From an uncultured Eubacterium sp. (GTDB lineage Bacteria; Bacillota; Clostridia; Lachnospirales; Lachnospiraceae): a stretch of DNA of 64,000 bases. Numbering within the stretch: the first letter of the stretch is position 1; the number at the start of each line of letters is the position of its first letter. The position numbers were made by a program, and so were the translations under genes. The notes beneath the pieces were generated by a model. The model was not told the DNA's origin, did not search any database, and was given only the letters and a program-made list of their open reading frames with translations. The DNA lies in contig CANDMI010000007.1 in NCBI GenBank assembly GCA_947385775.1, forward strand, positions 1-64,000. The letters run 5' to 3'. Shown here one piece after another: positions 35,468-44,477 of this stretch.

Positions 35468-38446
35468 ATGAGCAGAAATAAATCACTGTCCAAAAAACTA
35501 TGGAGCAACATCGCTATGCTTGTTGTCTTTCTTATCGCACTCATATGCTGCACCAGCATTATGCACAATATTATATGGAAAAATATCAACGAAATGGGGC
35601 TGTCTTTGGTAAAAAATTTCTCCTCCGCCCAGGAGCAGAACTTAAAAGCCTGTGAGGTCGTTTTGGATATCTGCACAAACTACGTAACGGAGCGTGAGCA
35701 TACCGGCATATCTAAATCTGAGCTGCGGGAAGGGCTGTATCCTTTTTTGAATGGCCTAAAGGACATTTACGGCGAGGATAAGATCCAAACCTACGGCAGG
35801 ATCAACGGCGGGAAGGGCTTAGTGTCTATTTTTCCAAAATCAAAAGCTTTAGAAAGCCTGGATGTGACAAATGAGGGCTGGTACAAAGGCGCGATGGCGG
35901 CAAACGGGGAAACTTATGTTTCGCCGGTTTACACCGATATCCTCACAGGTCTGCCGACCGTGACGATGTGCAGGGTGATCCCGGAAACCGGAAGCTTCCT
36001 TGCGATTGATTTAAATTCTTCCTGCTTTGATATCAAAAATCAGGATATGGAGCTGCCGCCGGAAGCCTCTTATTTTTTAGTCGATAACGAAGGGACGCTG
36101 TTATATTCCATCTCCACCTGGGATTATGAAACAGAAAAATTGCAGGCGGTTGTGGATGTCTATCAAAAGGACAGCGCCTGCGAAACCGCAGGCAACCATG
36201 CCCTGGAAAATGTCAGAGGCTTAGACGGGATTTCCCGCAATGTATTTTTTCACCATATGGATAATGGCTGGACCGGGATTTTGACCATCCCAAAGGACAA
36301 GGTTTTATCCGACTCCGATATGCTTCGCAATATCGGCCTTTTATTTATCGCCATTAGCCTTTTTATGATCCTTTTACAGTTTTTCAGGGAATATCGGAGC
36401 GAACAGCGTGAAAAGGAATACCATGTATACCAAAACGCCATGAACAGCACCGTTCGCGCCTGCCGCGCCATCTATTACGTAAATCTGGAAAAACGGACCT
36501 GTGACACGGTTTATCCGCTTGGCGCCAACGGAAAGCCAATGCACGGCTCTTACGATAAAGAACTGACAGACCGGTTTCAATACGGCATAATCGCAAAAGA
36601 ACACTGTGAGCTTGTGGCTGATTTTTTGGATCTGTCGAAAATCGAACAAAGGCTTTCGGACCGCGACCATATCGAGCTGCAATTTAAAAGAAACATATTT
36701 GACGTAAACAAAAAAGAAAACTGCGGCGATGAGTATGAATGGTGCTCCATCTCTGTCACCGTCGCGGAACAGATGAACGGAAAGCTTACCGCGGTTACAA
36801 TAGCGATCCGAAGCATCGACGACGTGATAAAAAGGGAGGAAGAGCAAAAGCAGGTCCTTTCTTTGGCGGTCGCCCGCGCGGAAGCGGCAAGCCGCGCCAA
36901 AAGCGATTTCCTCTCCAGGATGAGCCACGATATCCGTACGCCGATGAACGCTATTTTGGGCATGACTTCCATCGCCGCCATGCATATCGATGAAAAAAAC
37001 CGCGTGCTGGACGCTTTAGACAAGATCACGGTTTCCGGCAAGCACCTGCTTGGGCTTATCAACGACGTTTTGGATATGAGCCGGATTGAAAGCGGAAAGG
37101 TCAGCCTGACAGAGGAAAGCTTTAACTTGTCTGATACGATCGACAGCATTTTAACGGTTTTCCAATCGCAGGTGAACGCAAAGCAGCTGCGTCTTAACGT
37201 CCATCTTGCAAAGCTGAAGCATGAAAATGTAATCGGCGACGAGCAGCATTTACAGCAGGTTTTTATGAATATTATGGGAAATGCCGTAAAATTTACGCCA
37301 CAGGGCGGCAGCATTACGATACATATCGAGGAAAAGGCTTCTCATATACGCGGCTGCGGATTTTATGAGTTCTCGTTTGCGGACACCGGGATTGGAATGG
37401 AGCAGGAATATATCGACACGATCTTTGAGCCGTTTTCCCGCGCGGCAAATTCCAGCGGCAGTAAAATCGAAGGAACGGGCCTTGGCATGTCGATCGCGGT
37501 CAACATCGCCCGAATGATGGACGGCGACATCAAGGTGGAAAGCAAGCTTGGCGAAGGCTCGAAATTTACGGTCATGGTGCATTTAAAGCTGGATGATAAG
37601 CTACCGGAAAATTTAGAACAGCTTGTATCGCTTCCGGTGTTAGTCGTGGATGATGAAAAGGATGCTTGTGAAAGCGCCTGTGATATTTTATGCAGCCTTG
37701 GCATGGATGCGGAATACGTGCTGGACGGCGACAGTGCCATTCAAAGGATTACGGACGCTTCCAAAAACCATACGGCATTTTCCGTAGTCATCCTAGACTG
37801 GAAAATGCCTGGCAAAGACGGGCTTGCAACGGCAAAAGAAATCCGAAGCTCGATCGATACGCATATCCCGATTATCATCCTTTCGGCATACGACTGGTCG
37901 GATATTGAAGAAGATGCAAAGGAAGCCGGGGTTGACGCTTTTATCAGCAAGCCGATGTTTAAATCCAAGCTGATCCGCGTGATGCAAAATGTGCTCTGCC
38001 AAAATCCTGAACAGGAGGTGGAAAGCGCGCTGGACGCGTTTAAGCAGCAGGATTTTTCCGGCAAGCGGGTTTTGCTTGTGGAAGATAATGAAATCAATAT
38101 CGAAGTCGCAAAAGAGCTTTTGCGCGTTGTCGGGATCGAAGTGGAAACCGCCTTAAACGGACAGCTTGCGGTTGACTGCGTAAAAGAAAAGGAGCCGGGC
38201 TATTTTGACCTGATCTTTATGGATATCCAAATGCCGGTCATGAACGGCTATACCGCCGCTCATACGATCCGCTCGCTAAACCGTCAGGATCTAACGGATA
38301 TTCCGATCGTCGCCATGTCCGCGGACGCGTTTTCAGACGATATCCGAAAGGCGAAGGAATCCGGCATGAACGACCATATTTCAAAGCCGGTCGACCTGGA
38401 ACGCATGGAAGCGATTTTACAAAAATGGATTTTAAATAACGAGTAG
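35468..38446 (+). CDS. Hybrid sensor histidine kinase with two receiver domains
   Basis: 992 residues. TM1 at about 12-34, an extracytoplasmic Cache-like sensor to about 280 (includes WYKGAMAANGETYVSPVY), TM2 at about 288-308, a PAS-like region, HisKA with His about 486 in RMSHDIRTPMNAILG, HATPase (NIMGNAVKFTP, FADTGIGM, GTGLGMSI), receiver 1 with Asp about 777 in VILDWKMPGKDG and receiver 2 with Asp about 918 in IFMDIQMPVMNG. No Hpt domain and no output domain, so phosphate must pass to an unlinked partner. It is transcribed alone. The Cache domain points to a small external metabolite. Confidence 0.94.
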   Translation: MSRNKSLSKKLWSNIAMLVVFLIALICCTSIMHNIIWKNINEMGLSLVKNFSSAQEQNLKACEVVLDICTNYVTEREHTGISKSELREGLYPFLNGLKDIYGEDKIQTYGRINGGKGLVSIFPKSKALESLDVTNEGWYKGAMAANGETYVSPVYTDILTGLPTVTMCRVIPETGSFLAIDLNSSCFDIKNQDMELPPEASYFLVDNEGTLLYSISTWDYETEKLQAVVDVYQKDSACETAGNHALENVRGLDGISRNVFFHHMDNGWTGILTIPKDKVLSDSDMLRNIGLLFIAISLFMILLQFFREYRSEQREKEYHVYQNAMNSTVRACRAIYYVNLEKRTCDTVYPLGANGKPMHGSYDKELTDRFQYGIIAKEHCELVADFLDLSKIEQRLSDRDHIELQFKRNIFDVNKKENCGDEYEWCSISVTVAEQMNGKLTAVTIAIRSIDDVIKREEEQKQVLSLAVARAEAASRAKSDFLSRMSHDIRTPMNAILGMTSIAAMHIDEKNRVLDALDKITVSGKHLLGLINDVLDMSRIESGKVSLTEESFNLSDTIDSILTVFQSQVNAKQLRLNVHLAKLKHENVIGDEQHLQQVFMNIMGNAVKFTPQGGSITIHIEEKASHIRGCGFYEFSFADTGIGMEQEYIDTIFEPFSRAANSSGSKIEGTGLGMSIAVNIARMMDGDIKVESKLGEGSKFTVMVHLKLDDKLPENLEQLVSLPVLVVDDEKDACESACDILCSLGMDAEYVLDGDSAIQRITDASKNHTAFSVVILDWKMPGKDGLATAKEIRSSIDTHIPIIILSAYDWSDIEEDAKEAGVDAFISKPMFKSKLIRVMQNVLCQNPEQEVESALDAFKQQDFSGKRVLLVEDNEINIEVAKELLRVVGIEVETALNGQLAVDCVKEKEPGYFDLIFMDIQMPVMNGYTAAHTIRSLNRQDLTDIPIVAMSADAFSDDIRKAKESGMNDHISKPVDLERMEAILQKWILNNE

Positions 38447-38453
38447 TGCGCAT

Positions 38454-38488
38454 AAAACGAGTAGGGGAAAACTTCCCCTACTCGTTTT
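38454..38488. terminator. Bidirectional terminator between the hybrid kinase and ybaK
   Basis: AAAACGAGTAGGGGAA (38454-38469) and TTCCCCTACTCGTTTT (38473-38488) form a perfect 16-bp stem with a 3-nt gap, U-flanked on both strands. The ybaK stop codon lies inside it. The core recurs at 44446-44472 with 24 of 27 positions identical. Confidence 0.85.
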
Positions 38489-38954
38489 CATACCCTTTGC
38501 AGACATCAATCCATTCCAGATAGCCGGAATATTGCTCTAATTGCGGGATCGTAAGCTCTATCGCGCTGTTTGAGCTGCCGCATGCCGGAAAAACCGTGTC
38601 AAACCGCCTTAACGACACGTCGAGATAAACCTTTACGCCCTCGTTTACCGCAAAAGGACAGACCCCGCCTACGCCATGCCCGACAAACTCCTCCACCTCA
38701 TCTTTCGACAGCATTTTCGCTTTTTTTCCAAATTTCGCCTTATATTTTGGATTGTCGATCTTTGCATCCCCCGCCGCCACGATCAGCGCCGCCTGACCTT
38801 CTAACGAAAAGGACAGAGTCTTTGCTATCCTGCGCGGCTCACAGCGCAAAGCCTGCGCCGCAAGCTCCACGGTGGCGCTGGATACGTCAAATTCCTGAAT
38901 CTTTTCTTCCATCCCATACTGCTTAAAATACGCTTTTACTTTTTCGATCGCCAC
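38478..38954 (-). CDS. YbaK/EbsC-family aminoacyl-tRNA deacylase
   Basis: 158 residues from GTG 38954 behind AAAGGAGATGCGAA. The family hydrolyses mischarged tRNAs, mainly Cys-tRNA-Pro. Visible are ALRCEPRRIAKTLSF, the KxxK-like region NPKYKAKFGKKAKML and the end motif VGHGVGGVCPFAV with the invariant GG(V/T)xPxG-like loop. The stop falls in a shared terminator hairpin. It follows the PII-like gene by 16 bp, so it is likely in the same transcript. Substrate assignment within the family is uncertain. Confidence 0.88.
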   Translation of the reverse strand: MAIEKVKAYFKQYGMEEKIQEFDVSSATVELAAQALRCEPRRIAKTLSFSLEGQAALIVAAGDAKIDNPKYKAKFGKKAKMLSKDEVEEFVGHGVGGVCPFAVNEGVKVYLDVSLRRFDTVFPACGSSNSAIELTIPQLEQYSGYLEWIDVCKGYENE

Positions 38955-38970
38955 TTCGCATCTCCTTTTC

Positions 38971-39663
38971 CTAGTCCAGTCCCACAACGCTGTCTACAGG
39001 GACCGACAGCGCAAGCCCCCTTGCGTCGCTGTGCATCCCGCAGCTTTTCCCGATCGCCTGCATAATGCGCTTTTTATTTTCCTTTGTCGCAAGGATCAGC
39101 ACCACTTCCCGCTCCGGCTGGACGCTGATGCCCCAAAATTTCATAGCCTCCTCGCTGCCCAGCTGCCTGCTGTGGAATACGGTGCCGCCTGTCGCCCCTT
39201 CGCTCCTGGCGGCGTTCATAACCTCTTCGCTGTATCCCTGGTTTACAATTGTCATGATCATGCTGCATTCGGCTTCCATCATTTCATACTCATCCCTTCT
39301 TGAAAACGTCTGTTCCTGTTGCGGCTTTAAATTTTCCACCAGCTTTACCACCTGGCTGCTTGCGCCGGATATGGCAAAGGTAAACGCGACCCCGCTGTTT
39401 GGCGTGCCTAAGTGGAGCTTTTTGCGCAACACTTTAAGCAGCTCATCCGCAAAGTCCTTTGGCAAAATATTCATAAGCACATCCTTGTCTACGCCGCCAA
39501 GCCCGATCACATCCATCATTTCACTCGACGCCGTCCCCTGGGCGCGCAGGATCTGCTGCACAGGCACATGCCTCTCCTTGCATATTTCAACGGCCCGATG
39601 CACCAGCTTTGGCGTTGCGATCAAAAACAATACGCGAAAAGCCGGTTTGTTATTCGCTGACAT
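38971..39663 (-). CDS. Tandem PII-like regulatory protein
   Basis: 230 residues from ATG 39663 (GAGGAGGAAGAGA upstream), overlapping the end of the DUF1538 gene by 14 bp. Two PII-type ferredoxin-like domains: residues about 10-110 (FRVLFLIATPKLVHRAVEI) and 125-230, the second with the PII C-terminal signature GATGGTVFHSR and PEREVVLILATKENKKRIM. No T-loop Tyr is recognisable. The coupling suggests it binds or gates the membrane protein encoded just upstream, as GlnK does AmtB. That is an inference. Confidence 0.8.
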   Translation of the reverse strand: MSANNKPAFRVLFLIATPKLVHRAVEICKERHVPVQQILRAQGTASSEMMDVIGLGGVDKDVLMNILPKDFADELLKVLRKKLHLGTPNSGVAFTFAISGASSQVVKLVENLKPQQEQTFSRRDEYEMMEAECSMIMTIVNQGYSEEVMNAARSEGATGGTVFHSRQLGSEEAMKFWGISVQPEREVVLILATKENKKRIMQAIGKSCGMHSDARGLALSVPVDSVVGLD

Positions 39664-41182
39664 TCTCTTCTTCCTCCTCAAAATCAACAATCTCATCCAC
39701 CGCAAATTCCGGCTGGCTGACTGGTTTTTCTTTATTTAACGTAATCTGATACTGCACGCCCATGATCTGAACCGCGATCAGCGGCGTTAAGGCCACAAGC
39801 GCCACCACGCCAAACGCGTCGGTCATAATATTTCCATCCACCGCGTTGCACGCCCCGATGCTAAGGGGCAGCAAAAAGGTCGTTGTCATAGGCCCGCTGG
39901 CCACGCCTCCGGAGTCAAAGGCGATACCGACAAACATCCTTGGCACAAACCGCGACATCACAAGCGCGATGATATACCCCGGTATCACGATCCAGTAAAT
40001 CGGCATACCCGTCAATACCCGAAACATCGCAAGGCCGACGCTGACGGCTACGCCGATGGACAGACAGCGGTTCATGTTGCTTGCGGACACCGCCCCATTG
40101 GTCACGCCCTCTACCTGGTGGTTTAAGACCTGTATCGCCGGCTCCGCTTTTACAATATAATACCCGATCAGCATCCCGATCGGAACGAGCAGCCACCTCC
40201 AGCCTGCCGCGCCGATCTCATTTCCAAGCAGGGAGCCGACCGGAGCAAACCCCACATTGACCCCGCATAAAAACAACACCAGCCCGGCATATGTATATCC
40301 GAACCCAACCAGGATACGGCGCACCTGCAAGCGCCTGTAGCGGCGGCTTACCAGCTGGAAAATGAAAAAGACCGCCGCCACCGGAAGCAGGGAGATAAAC
40401 ACTTCCCTGACATAAGGCGGCATCCCGCGCATAAACGCGATCAAAAGATCCCTTGTGGTCACAACGTTCTCCACTTTAGAGGACGCGTATTCCGCCGCGC
40501 CCGGGCGGTAAAAGCTGCCCAATATAAGCACCGCTAACACCGGCCCGATACTGGATAATGCCACCAGGCCAAAGCTGTCGCTCGATGCGTTTTTATCCCC
40601 TCTGACAGACGCAAGGCCAACGCCCATCGCCATAATAAAAGGCACTGTCATAGGCCCTGTCGTCACGCCGCCGGAGTCAAAGGCGACGGCTAAAAAATCC
40701 GGGGACACAAGCAAACACAGCCCGATCAGCGCCATATACAGCGCGATCAAAATCGTGGACAGATTAATCTGGAACAAGATACGCAAAATCGCGATCGCAA
40801 GAAAAATCCCCACGCCGACCGCCACCGTAAGGATCAAGACCATGTTTGGGATCGACGGCACCTGCTCTGCCAATACCTGCAAGTCCGGCTCAGAAATCGT
40901 GATGATCATTCCCATCGAAAACCCAAGCAGCACGATCAACAGGATATTCCTCGTCTTTGATATCTGTACGCCAATCCCCTCTCCCAAAGGAGTCATGGAC
41001 ATCTCCGCGCCAAGCTGGAAAAAGCCCATGCCGACCACAAGCAAAACCGCGCCCGCAAAAAACATCACCACCGTGCTAAGCTCCATTGGAACAAGCAAAA
41101 CGCTAAGCAGCAGGACAATTCCGGTGATCGGCAAAACCGCGGAAAGGGATTCCAGGATTTTTTCTTTCAACTTTTGATTCAT
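39650..41182 (-). CDS. DUF1538 membrane protein with internal duplication (UmpAB-like)
   Basis: 510 residues with about 12 TM helices. Two halves each contain the same motif, AFDSGGVTTGPMTVPF and AFDSGGVASGPMTTTF, so two DUF1538 domains are fused. Paired DUF1538 proteins (UmpA/UmpB) have been described in a halophile as a two-component Na+/H+ antiporter; here both halves are one chain. The FDSGGVxxGPMT repeats are probably pore or ion-site elements. The C-terminal tail is acidic. It overlaps the PII-like gene, and a regulated ion or solute transporter is the best guess. Confidence 0.82.
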   Translation of the reverse strand: MNQKLKEKILESLSAVLPITGIVLLLSVLLVPMELSTVVMFFAGAVLLVVGMGFFQLGAEMSMTPLGEGIGVQISKTRNILLIVLLGFSMGMIITISEPDLQVLAEQVPSIPNMVLILTVAVGVGIFLAIAILRILFQINLSTILIALYMALIGLCLLVSPDFLAVAFDSGGVTTGPMTVPFIMAMGVGLASVRGDKNASSDSFGLVALSSIGPVLAVLILGSFYRPGAAEYASSKVENVVTTRDLLIAFMRGMPPYVREVFISLLPVAAVFFIFQLVSRRYRRLQVRRILVGFGYTYAGLVLFLCGVNVGFAPVGSLLGNEIGAAGWRWLLVPIGMLIGYYIVKAEPAIQVLNHQVEGVTNGAVSASNMNRCLSIGVAVSVGLAMFRVLTGMPIYWIVIPGYIIALVMSRFVPRMFVGIAFDSGGVASGPMTTTFLLPLSIGACNAVDGNIMTDAFGVVALVALTPLIAVQIMGVQYQITLNKEKPVSQPEFAVDEIVDFEEEEENVSE

Positions 41183-41215
41183 GCATTACCTCTCTTATTA
41201 CCTCTCTTTGACTGG

Positions 41216-42130
41216 TCATGTTTTAGCTCCAAGCGCCTGATTCAAATATTCCAAAAGCGGCGCGTTTTCCTTTCGGACCGCCGCCCCATAGCGCTGCCCG
41301 CCAAAGCGGTCACCCAATATTTTTGTGGATTTATCCAGATACCCGTTTAAAATGCTCACATCCACCGCCATTACGTCAATATCCCCGCGTTTCAGCGCGC
41401 GAAAAAGCGCTTCATAGCTTTCGTATTCCATAAAAATTGGGGCTGTCTGCAAGGCGTTCATCGTCTGGATATAGTTTAAAAAGGTTTTCCGCGTCGTTGC
41501 GTTTTTCGCCACGCCAATATATTTTCCGTCTAAATCGGCGATGGAGCGTATCTCGCCGCTTCCAACAGAATTTGGATTTTCGCCGGAGGTTTTTACCATC
41601 ATCCCGATATAATCGGTATAATAGCTTTCAGAAAACGCGAACTGCTTTTTTCGCTCATCCGTGATCGTATAGGTCGCAAACAGACAGTCCACTTCGCCTT
41701 CCTTTAGCTTTTCCTCCCGGTCCGTCACCGTTACGCCCACAAACCGGACCCGTTCCTGTTCTTTTGCTTCTTCTAAGCTGACCTCAAAGATACATGCCGC
41801 CGACTGGTACGCAAGCTCTACCTCCAGACCAGACCAAGAGTCTTCTTTTTCATCGTAATATCCAAGCCCCGGCACATCCGTTTTACAGCCCACGATGAGG
41901 TAACCGCGCTCCTTAATCTCTTTTACGCAGCTTTCATCCAGCTTGATCTCTTCTTTTGCGTCCAAATCAGCCTTCGCTTTCCCATCCTCGCCGTCTTTCG
42001 TATCCTCTGCCTGCGCTTTTTTTTCGCCGCCCGTCTTATTTGCGCTGGCGCAGCCGCCTAACAGCATACAAAAGCAAAACAGCAGGCATAAAAGCCGGCT
42101 CCATCCGCTTCGCATTTTTTCCCTATGCAT
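41216..42130 (-). CDS. Solute-binding lipoprotein (family 3)
   Basis: 304 residues. Signal peptide with lipobox LLGGC, then an acidic linker and a periplasmic-binding-protein fold typical of amino-acid receptors: ERGYLIVGCKTDVPGLGYYDE, core LIVGCKTDVPG, GLEVELA, and AFSESYYTDYIGMMV. The ATG lies within the last codons of the symporter gene with GGAGGAGAAGA as ribosome binding site. No ABC permease is nearby; the partner gene is a DAACS symporter. It may feed that symporter, act as a sensor, or belong to an ABC system encoded elsewhere. Confidence 0.85.
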   Translation of the reverse strand: MHREKMRSGWSRLLCLLFCFCMLLGGCASANKTGGEKKAQAEDTKDGEDGKAKADLDAKEEIKLDESCVKEIKERGYLIVGCKTDVPGLGYYDEKEDSWSGLEVELAYQSAACIFEVSLEEAKEQERVRFVGVTVTDREEKLKEGEVDCLFATYTITDERKKQFAFSESYYTDYIGMMVKTSGENPNSVGSGEIRSIADLDGKYIGVAKNATTRKTFLNYIQTMNALQTAPIFMEYESYEALFRALKRGDIDVMAVDVSILNGYLDKSTKILGDRFGGQRYGAAVRKENAPLLEYLNQALGAKT

Positions 42131-43418
42131 TCTTCTCCTCCATACGGTTGAACACTTCTCGGTCTAATTCTCCGTTTTGATGGGCGACAATCGTCGTGCA
42201 TACCGCATCCCCGGTAATGTTGACCGCCGTGCGGATCATGTCTAATATACGGTCTACGCCCATGATCAGCATGATCGCTTCCACCGGAAGCCCGACTGCG
42301 GTAAATACCATGGAAAGCGTTACCAGTCCCACCGAAGGAATGCCCGCCGTGCCAATGGAAGCAAGCGTCGCTGTCGCGATAACCGTCAGATATCCGCCCA
42401 CGCCAAGCTGCATTCCGTACGCCTGCGCCGCAAACACCACGGCAACCCCCTGCATGATCGAGGTTCCATCCATATTGATCGTCGCTCCAAGAGGGATCGT
42501 AAACGAAGAAATCTTCCTGGATACGCCGACCCGCTCCTCTAACACGTCGATATTCATAGGGATCGTGGCATTTGAAGTGGAGGTGGAAAACGCAAACGCC
42601 ATGACCGGAAAAAACTTTTTGACAAATTTCACCGGATTTAGCCTTGTAAAGATAACCAGTAAGACCATATACACGCCAAAGCACTGGATAAATAAGCCAA
42701 GCACGACGCTGCCCATATATTTTAAAAGCGGCACAAAAGCGTCAAAGCCAAGGTTCGCAAACGTCCTGGAGATCATGCAAAATACGCCAAAAGGCGCAAG
42801 CCCCATGATCAGGTTTGTCATTTCCATCATAAGGTCATTGCACTGGTTAAACAGGTTTGCGATTAGCTCCGCCCGTTCCCCCATTTTTGCAAGGAGCACG
42901 CCTACGACAAGCGCGAACAATATAATTTGCAGCATCGTGCCGTCCGCAAGCGCGCCGATCGGGTTTTCCGGGATGATGTTTAAAATCGTATCCGTCACCG
43001 ACACACTCTCCGCCGTGCTAACCTCCCCGGTTTCAATCGCGGACATATCCAGCCCGATCCCCGGCCTTATGACCGTAGCCACCGTGATCGCCACCGTAAC
43101 CGCAAGCGCGGTGGTCGCAAGATAAAACCCGATCGTCTTACCGCCGACCTTGCCAAGCGACTTTGTATCGCCGATCGCGGAGCTGCCGCATACAAGCGAG
43201 CAAAACACAAGCGGCACGACAAGCATTTTCATCAATCGGATAAAACCGTTTCCCACTACATAAAAAACGCCGTCCACAAGCACTGTATCTCTAAAATACG
43301 AATTTGGCACAAATAAATTCAAAATAACGCCTAAGATCAGCCCTCCGATCAGGCCGATAAAAATCTTTGTGGTAAGCCCCAGCTTCTTTTTTTCTTTTCC
43401 ATTTTCCTTTTCCTGCAT
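42123..43418 (-). CDS. Dicarboxylate/amino acid:cation symporter (DAACS)
   Basis: 431 residues, GltP/GltT family, sodium- or proton-coupled uptake of glutamate, aspartate or C4-dicarboxylates. Eight TMs and two re-entrant hairpins are expected. The HP1 serine-rich tip appears as AFSTSTSNATIPMN, TM7 has the NMDGT motif (GATINMDGTSIMQG), and the C-terminal TM8 carries MIRTAVNITGDAVCT, with the Arg/Asp/Asn positions that choose the substrate. The stop overlaps the lipoprotein start by 8 bp. Confidence 0.93.
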   Translation of the reverse strand: MQEKENGKEKKKLGLTTKIFIGLIGGLILGVILNLFVPNSYFRDTVLVDGVFYVVGNGFIRLMKMLVVPLVFCSLVCGSSAIGDTKSLGKVGGKTIGFYLATTALAVTVAITVATVIRPGIGLDMSAIETGEVSTAESVSVTDTILNIIPENPIGALADGTMLQIILFALVVGVLLAKMGERAELIANLFNQCNDLMMEMTNLIMGLAPFGVFCMISRTFANLGFDAFVPLLKYMGSVVLGLFIQCFGVYMVLLVIFTRLNPVKFVKKFFPVMAFAFSTSTSNATIPMNIDVLEERVGVSRKISSFTIPLGATINMDGTSIMQGVAVVFAAQAYGMQLGVGGYLTVIATATLASIGTAGIPSVGLVTLSMVFTAVGLPVEAIMLIMGVDRILDMIRTAVNITGDAVCTTIVAHQNGELDREVFNRMEEKNA

Positions 43419-43430
43419 TCCTTGACTCCC

Positions 43431-44318
43431 TTACTCTGTTTTTTCATTTTTCACCAGCTCAACATAATCCTTTAACGCATCCTTCCACTGCGGCATTTCA
43501 TAAATGTCCGTCATTTTCATCATCAGGTTTTCAAGCAGCGTGGAGACGATGCCGCCTTCCTTTTCCACATGGACTTCCTTTTCCACATGGACTTCCCTTG
43601 CCAGCGAAGCGTCGTATCCAAGCATTGATAAGATCTCCCGCGCAAACTCATGCCTGGTGCAGCTGCCCTCGCAGGATGCGTGGTAGATGCCGTATTCCGT
43701 CTTATCGATCAGACATTGGATAAACCGCGCCAATTCATTCGCGCTCGTAGGCGTGCTGATCACATCCACCGGAGCGTCAAACGGCGTATTGGCCCTGCCG
43801 CAGCTTTCCACGTACATAAAATAATCCTGCTTTGACGTGCTGCCCTTTGCCCCGTAAACCCAGGAGCTTCGCACGATCAGATGCTTTGGGCAAAGCTCCC
43901 GCACATAGTTTTCCGCCGCAAGCTTGGATTTTCCATAAGCGGACTGGGGCGTTGGCATATCAAACTCCGTCAAAGGGCTGCGCGTCCTTCCGGCAAACAC
44001 GTCGTCCGTGGAAAGCTGGATGATCTTCGCATTCACCCTGCGCGCCGCCGCCGCAAGGTTCCTTGCCCCAAGCGCGTTTACTTTAAACGCCTCCACGAGG
44101 TTTTGCTCGCAATATTCTATGTCAGAGATGCTTGCGCAATTGATTATAACATTGGGACGATAAACCGTAGCGGACTGGTCTACCTCCTCCATACTCGTGA
44201 TATCCACGTCCCTGTCTGTCCCCACGACCTTGTTGTCTACATCTTTCTTTAACAGCTTTAAAAGCTCAGACCCAAGCCTGCCCTCCGCGCCGGTAATCCA
44301 GATTGATTTTTTCGACAT
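43431..44318 (-). CDS. RmlD-like NAD(P)-dependent sugar-nucleotide reductase
   Basis: 295 residues from ATG 44318, which has AGGAGGTTTGGAA; the 38-codon upstream extension runs through a terminator hairpin and is rejected. Short-chain dehydrogenase of the dTDP-4-dehydrorhamnose reductase type: WITGAEGRLGSEL, LSTDDVFAG, and the catalytic YxxxK in SAYGKSKLAAE. No other rml genes are near, so the substrate is uncertain. An 18-bp tandem duplication (43557-43592) repeats the hexapeptide VHVEKE near the C-terminus. The leader is long and structured. Confidence 0.85.
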   Translation of the reverse strand: MSKKSIWITGAEGRLGSELLKLLKKDVDNKVVGTDRDVDITSMEEVDQSATVYRPNVIINCASISDIEYCEQNLVEAFKVNALGARNLAAAARRVNAKIIQLSTDDVFAGRTRSPLTEFDMPTPQSAYGKSKLAAENYVRELCPKHLIVRSSWVYGAKGSTSKQDYFMYVESCGRANTPFDAPVDVISTPTSANELARFIQCLIDKTEYGIYHASCEGSCTRHEFAREILSMLGYDASLAREVHVEKEVHVEKEGGIVSTLLENLMMKMTDIYEMPQWKDALKDYVELVKNEKTE

Positions 44319-44350
44319 TTCCAAACCTCCTCTTTTCTGTCTATATGGAA

Positions 44351-44384
44351 AAAAGGCGCATTTCCGCTGCGAAATGCGCCTTTT
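44351..44384 (-). terminator. Strong terminator/attenuator in the rmlD-like leader
   Basis: AAAAGGCGCATTTC (44351-44364) and GAAATGCGCCTTTT (44371-44384), a perfect 14-bp stem with a 6-nt loop, T-rich on both sides. It lies between the predicted promoter (44478-44506) and the gene start (44318). It can end the upstream GH13 transcript and also attenuate the rmlD-like gene. Confidence 0.8.
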
Positions 44385-44395
44385 CTTTTTATGCG

Positions 44396-44471
44396 CGGAC
44401 ACGCATATGGAAATTTGCTGCTGATCCAGCATACGGGCCGCGCGGCGAGTAGAGGAAGTCTTCCCCTACTC
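44396..44471 (-). promoter_or_regulatory. Structured 5' leader of the rmlD-like gene
   Basis: Read on the minus strand: a hairpin CGAGTAGGGGAAG/CTTCCTCTACTCG (44446-44472), then GCGCGG paired with CCGCGC (about 44394-44444) enclosing a GCTG-GAT-CAGC hairpin and GTATG/CATAT pairing. The terminator follows. This resembles a riboswitch or attenuator but matches no class I know. Confidence 0.45.
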
Positions 44472-44472
44472 G
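44446..44472. repeat. Second copy of a 27-bp hairpin repeat
   Basis: Arms CGAGTAGAGGAAG and CTTCCCCTACTCG, one mismatch in the stem. 24 of 27 positions match the terminator core at 38458-38484. Confidence 0.7.
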
Positions 44473-44477
44473 ATTTT

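Noticed and set aside
36577..37314. A 245-codon minus-strand open frame
   Set aside because: It is antisense to the HisKA/HATPase region of the hybrid kinase and has no family signature.
42196..43125. A 309-codon plus-strand open frame
   Set aside because: It is antisense to the DAACS symporter, whose family motifs are unmistakable; long antisense frames are expected over hydrophobic genes.
44318..44432. Longer N-terminus for the rmlD-like protein
   Set aside because: The extension would read through a 14-bp terminator hairpin, and ATG 44318 has a perfect AGGAGG site.
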